A stretch of DNA of 64,000 bases from JAFAMB01 sp963775805. Lineage in GTDB: Bacteria; Verrucomicrobiota; Verrucomicrobiia; Chthoniobacterales; JAFAMB01. The position numbers and the translations under genes were made by a program. The notes under the pieces were generated by a model, which worked only from the letters and a program-made list of their open reading frames with translations, did no database searches and had not been told where the DNA came from. The stretch covers positions 1 through 64,000 of the forward strand of contig CAVZKG010000005.1 of NCBI GenBank assembly GCA_963775805.1, given 5' to 3'. Positions 61,698 through 64,000 of this stretch are shown here, piece by piece. Position 1 is the stretch's first letter; every line of letters starts with the position of its first letter.

Positions 61698-62501
61698 TTA
61701 CTTGACCGCAAGCCGGATTTGATAACTCCAAAACCATGGCAAAGAGCGGTCTGCGAGAATTGCGTTGGCCGATTCGCGGAGTTCCGCGAGGCCAATTGTC
61801 TCTTCGCTTTCACCGAGTTTCAGCAACTCGGCGACGGTGCTCTGGCTTTTGATCAAACCGATCAGGCGGTCAATCCCGCCTCCCTCGACGCTGTGGCAAT
61901 AGACCTCCTTCGTGAAGCTGAAGAGGCCACTCTCCTTGATTCGGGATAAATGCCCATCTTTGGGCCAACGACGCACACCTTTTGCGAGTGCGTCTCTCCG
62001 TTCTCTGATTTCCGCGCGCCGCATGGATGCGTAATAGACTTCGTCGATCTCGGGATGAATCGTCGGAGGCCATTCACAATCAATGGCTGCGAAGATGCCG
62101 CGAGGTCGCAGGATACGGGCAATCTCCTGAAAAGTCGGTTCTGGTTCCATCCAGTGGAGCGCTTGCGAGATCGTCACAATGTCCGCCGAAGCGTCCGGGA
62201 GTCCGGTCTCCGTCGAGACGCCCTCCAGGAAGGTGGTATTGGATTGATCGTGATCACCGGCTTGAAACTTTTGGGCGATTGCGCGCATGTCGGGCGATGG
62301 TTCAATGCCGATAACGGTTGCATCCCGCCCTTCCCAGAGCCGGGTTGAAAGCCCCGTGCCCGACGCGATGTCGACAACCCGGAGAGGGTGCCGCGGCCCG
62401 GCCATCTGCGTCAAAATGTCGGCGATTACGGGAGGGAGCTGCGGCCGGTGTTGATTGTAAGTGTCGGCAAACCCGGTGAATCTTCGAACATTAGGATCCA
62501 T
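61698..62501 (-). CDS. Class I SAM-dependent methyltransferase
   Basis: 267 aa from the ATG at 62501. The frame is open up to 62612, but the extra codons translate a palindromic repeat and are probably not coding. It has the motif VVDIASGTGLSTRLWEGRDATVIGIEPSPDMRAIA and ADIVTISQALHWMEPEPTFQEIARILRPRGIFAAIDCEWPP, typical of methyltransferase type 11 enzymes. FTGFADTYNQHRP at the start is the usual entry. Substrate unknown. Confidence 0.88.
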   Translation of the reverse strand: MDPNVRRFTGFADTYNQHRPQLPPVIADILTQMAGPRHPLRVVDIASGTGLSTRLWEGRDATVIGIEPSPDMRAIAQKFQAGDHDQSNTTFLEGVSTETGLPDASADIVTISQALHWMEPEPTFQEIARILRPRGIFAAIDCEWPPTIHPEIDEVYYASMRRAEIRERRDALAKGVRRWPKDGHLSRIKESGLFSFTKEVYCHSVEGGGIDRLIGLIKSQSTVAELLKLGESEETIGLAELRESANAILADRSLPWFWSYQIRLAVK

Positions 62502-62547
62502 AGCCTGAAAAAGAGAGTCCGAATCCGGTAATCGGTCAACTAACGCA

Positions 62548-62581
62548 AAAATCTCACAAGCCCAATTGCTTGTGAGATTTT
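62548..62581. repeat. Palindromic element, copy 2
   Basis: AAAATCTCACAAGC-N6-GCTTGTGAGATTTT, perfect 14-bp arms, with flanks CGCA and CAGG as in the copy at 25342-25375. It lies 46 bp upstream of the methyltransferase ATG (62501), about the same distance as copy 1 from the protease ATG. Confidence 0.85.
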
Positions 62582-62844
62582 CAGGGAAGAGAGCACTCGA
62601 AAAGCGGCTCATACAGAGCGATTGAATCGAACGGAATTTACACCCGGCGGTGATGACTTAAATTCAACGCCAAGCGTTCTGCTTGCGTTTTCGATCCTCG
62701 TAACTAAAGGTACGCCGGTTATGAGCGGAAACCCGGAAAACGAATTGAAGCCTCGTCCAGGTGCATGCGATTCGTTCGGATCCGGCACGCAGTGAGCGTT
62801 TGCAACGGGTGTTCTAATTTAACGATCAGACAGAAACGGAAAAA

Positions 62845-63702
62845 GTGAATTTCCTTCAAGTCCTTATACTCGGATTGGTGCAAGGCGCCGCCGAACTTCT
62901 ACCGGTTTCGAGCTCGGCTCATGTCATTATTGCCGAAAAGCTGATGGGCTTGGACCCGTCGAGTCCTGAGATGACCTTTTTGCTCGTCATGCTGCACACT
63001 GGAACGATGTTTGCCGTGATCGTCTATTTCTGGCGGGCGTGGAAGGACCACTATTTTTCAAGTGTTGCGGCGTTCCGGGACGTTGCGATCAACGTGGTGA
63101 TTGCGACTGTCATCACAGGTGTCATTGGGTTGGCGCTTCAGTGGCTGATTGAAAAGATCTTTCTGAGAGGCACGGAGAAGGCGGAAGTCGAAACGCTCTT
63201 TTCACAGCTCCCTCTGATCGGGGTAGCTCTGGTCGCCGCAGGCGCGTTGATCATTTATTCCGGGATTCGCAAAGAACGAAACAGGCGTGGAGGCGAAGTG
63301 GATGCTACGCGGGCCTGTTGGATCGGGGCTGTCCAAGGGCTCTGTTTGCCATTTCGTGGATTCTCACGTTCAGGCGCCACGATCTCGACTGGATTGTTGC
63401 TGGGCGTGGGGCAACATCGCATGGAAGAGTTCAGTTTTGCTTTAGCGGTTGTCCTGACGCCACCGGTCATTGCGAGAGAAGCCTTGCGACTTCTGAAAGC
63501 GCATACCGAGACGACACAACCCTCGCATCTGGCCGGTCTTGCTGTGCCCGGGTTGTTTGGATTGGTTTGCAGCTTCATTGCGGGCTTGCTTGCGCTCCGT
63601 CTGCTCTCTCGCTGGTTGGAGTCCGGTCGCTGGAAATTCTTTGGGTATTACTGTCTGCTGGCTGCAGTTGTCGTCTTTGGACTCGCTATCGCGGGCTACT
63701 AG
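62845..63702 (+). CDS. uppP: Undecaprenyl-diphosphatase
   Basis: 285 aa, GTG start. The BacA/UppP motifs are present: the N-terminal GAAELLPVSSSAH with the catalytic Glu and His, and the second motif LPFRGFSRSGATIS. About seven membrane helices are seen. It recycles undecaprenyl diphosphate to the monophosphate carrier for peptidoglycan synthesis and gives bacitracin resistance when abundant. Gly-Ala-Ala-Glu replaces the more usual G(I/L)TEFLP start of the motif but keeps the Glu. Confidence 0.93.
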   Translation: MNFLQVLILGLVQGAAELLPVSSSAHVIIAEKLMGLDPSSPEMTFLLVMLHTGTMFAVIVYFWRAWKDHYFSSVAAFRDVAINVVIATVITGVIGLALQWLIEKIFLRGTEKAEVETLFSQLPLIGVALVAAGALIIYSGIRKERNRRGGEVDATRACWIGAVQGLCLPFRGFSRSGATISTGLLLGVGQHRMEEFSFALAVVLTPPVIAREALRLLKAHTETTQPSHLAGLAVPGLFGLVCSFIAGLLALRLLSRWLESGRWKFFGYYCLLAAVVVFGLAIAGY

Positions 63703-63760
63703 ATAGGGCGCACAATCTTTTTCTCGACACCAAGCCGAGCCGATCGAAAGTGTTCATGCG

Positions 63761-64000
63761 ATGGAAATGACCGAGCCAGATTCTGATCAGAGCGTCGGAG
63801 AGATCTCTGCAGAGGAAGGGAAAGAACTCAAGGTCAGTCCTGTGCAGGCGGCCGAGCTTGAAGCGGGGGACTCTCAGTGGCTTCGCATGGATCCGTCGGT
63901 GACGCGGGCTGTTCTATCTAAGACTGAGGAGGAACTGCTGGGCAGTCTCGCAGCCCTGATGCGAAACAAAGTCGAGCACGAAGAAGTCGCGCGCCGGCTC
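63761..64000 (+). CDS. Start of an unidentified gene (cut by the window end)
   Basis: Eighty codons from the ATG at 63761 (Met at 63767 also possible), open to the window end. The product is acidic and helical (EMTEPDSDQSVGEISAEEG, LSKTEEELLGSLAALMRNKVEHEEVARRL) and soluble. No motif is recognised in this N-terminal piece. Confidence 0.6.
   Translation, partial: MEMTEPDSDQSVGEISAEEGKELKVSPVQAAELEAGDSQWLRMDPSVTRAVLSKTEEELLGSLAALMRNKVEHEEVARRL

Noticed and set aside
61698..62612. Longer N-terminus of the SAM methyltransferase
   Set aside because: The first 37 codons translate a palindromic repeat also found at 25342; the ATG at 62501 starts the family-like sequence.

Overview
The window is a 64 kb stretch of a bacterial chromosome with moderate GC. 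It looks like a free-living, soil-type, aerobic Gram-negative bacterium. Outer-membrane features are present: an autotransporter barrel, lipoproteins and a DUF6268-like barrel. There is also a succinate dehydrogenase with a single multi-helix membrane subunit, and a rhamnose cluster built from an isomerase, an ABC importer, a fused aldolase/dehydrogenase and LutABC. This mix, together with many dispersed intergenic palindromes, suggests Verrucomicrobiota (Chthoniobacterales/Spartobacteria-like). That placement is inferred from gene content only; no rRNA gene is present.

Layout. 0-6.4 kb: a tandem hairpin repeat, a TetR-HlyD-MFS efflux operon, a second TetR gene and an FkbM methyltransferase. 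6.4-16.6 kb: an accessory, partly decayed zone. It has an ArsR/SRPBCC pair, an integrase remnant beside an intact tRNA-Ile2(CAU), an SDR, a zinc alcohol dehydrogenase, and a 43-codon ORF made of W-x-N motifs. It also holds a broken autotransporter, a frameshifted glycolipid-binding-protein remnant and several small unknown genes. 16.6-27.6 kb: a membrane-anchored transglutaminase-like protein with a partner, an NfeD-slipin pair, a pentapeptide-repeat protein, a Pit phosphate transporter, a DUF1345 protein, a trypsin-like protease and a dienelactone hydrolase. 27.6-33.7 kb: Sco, PCuAC, cytochrome c and an MbfA-type iron protein, then a membrane protein with a MarR regulator behind a strong palindromic promoter, a YHS protein, an NTF2-like protein and a scar of a hybrid histidine kinase.

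33.7-50.3 kb is the metabolic centrepiece. It contains an aldo/keto reductase and a GntR regulator, then L-rhamnose isomerase divergent from an ABC sugar importer (ATPase, two permeases, binding protein). These are followed by a second arabinose/fucose-isomerase-like enzyme, rhamnose mutarotase, rhamnulokinase, a fused rhamnulose-1-phosphate aldolase/lactaldehyde dehydrogenase and LutABC. Together they can take L-rhamnose to DHAP and L-lactaldehyde, then to L-lactate and pyruvate. 50.3-64 kb: a prokaryotic ionotropic-glutamate-receptor-like K+ channel, a succinate dehydrogenase operon, an O-methyltransferase, another dienelactone hydrolase, a second DHA2 exporter, an outer-membrane protein, a serpin, a SAM methyltransferase, UppP and the start of an unidentified gene.

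The least explained items are the W-x-N peptide ORF, the glutamate-receptor channel, a small family of long palindromes (two of them about 50 bp upstream of start codons), and the second isomerase in the rhamnose locus.
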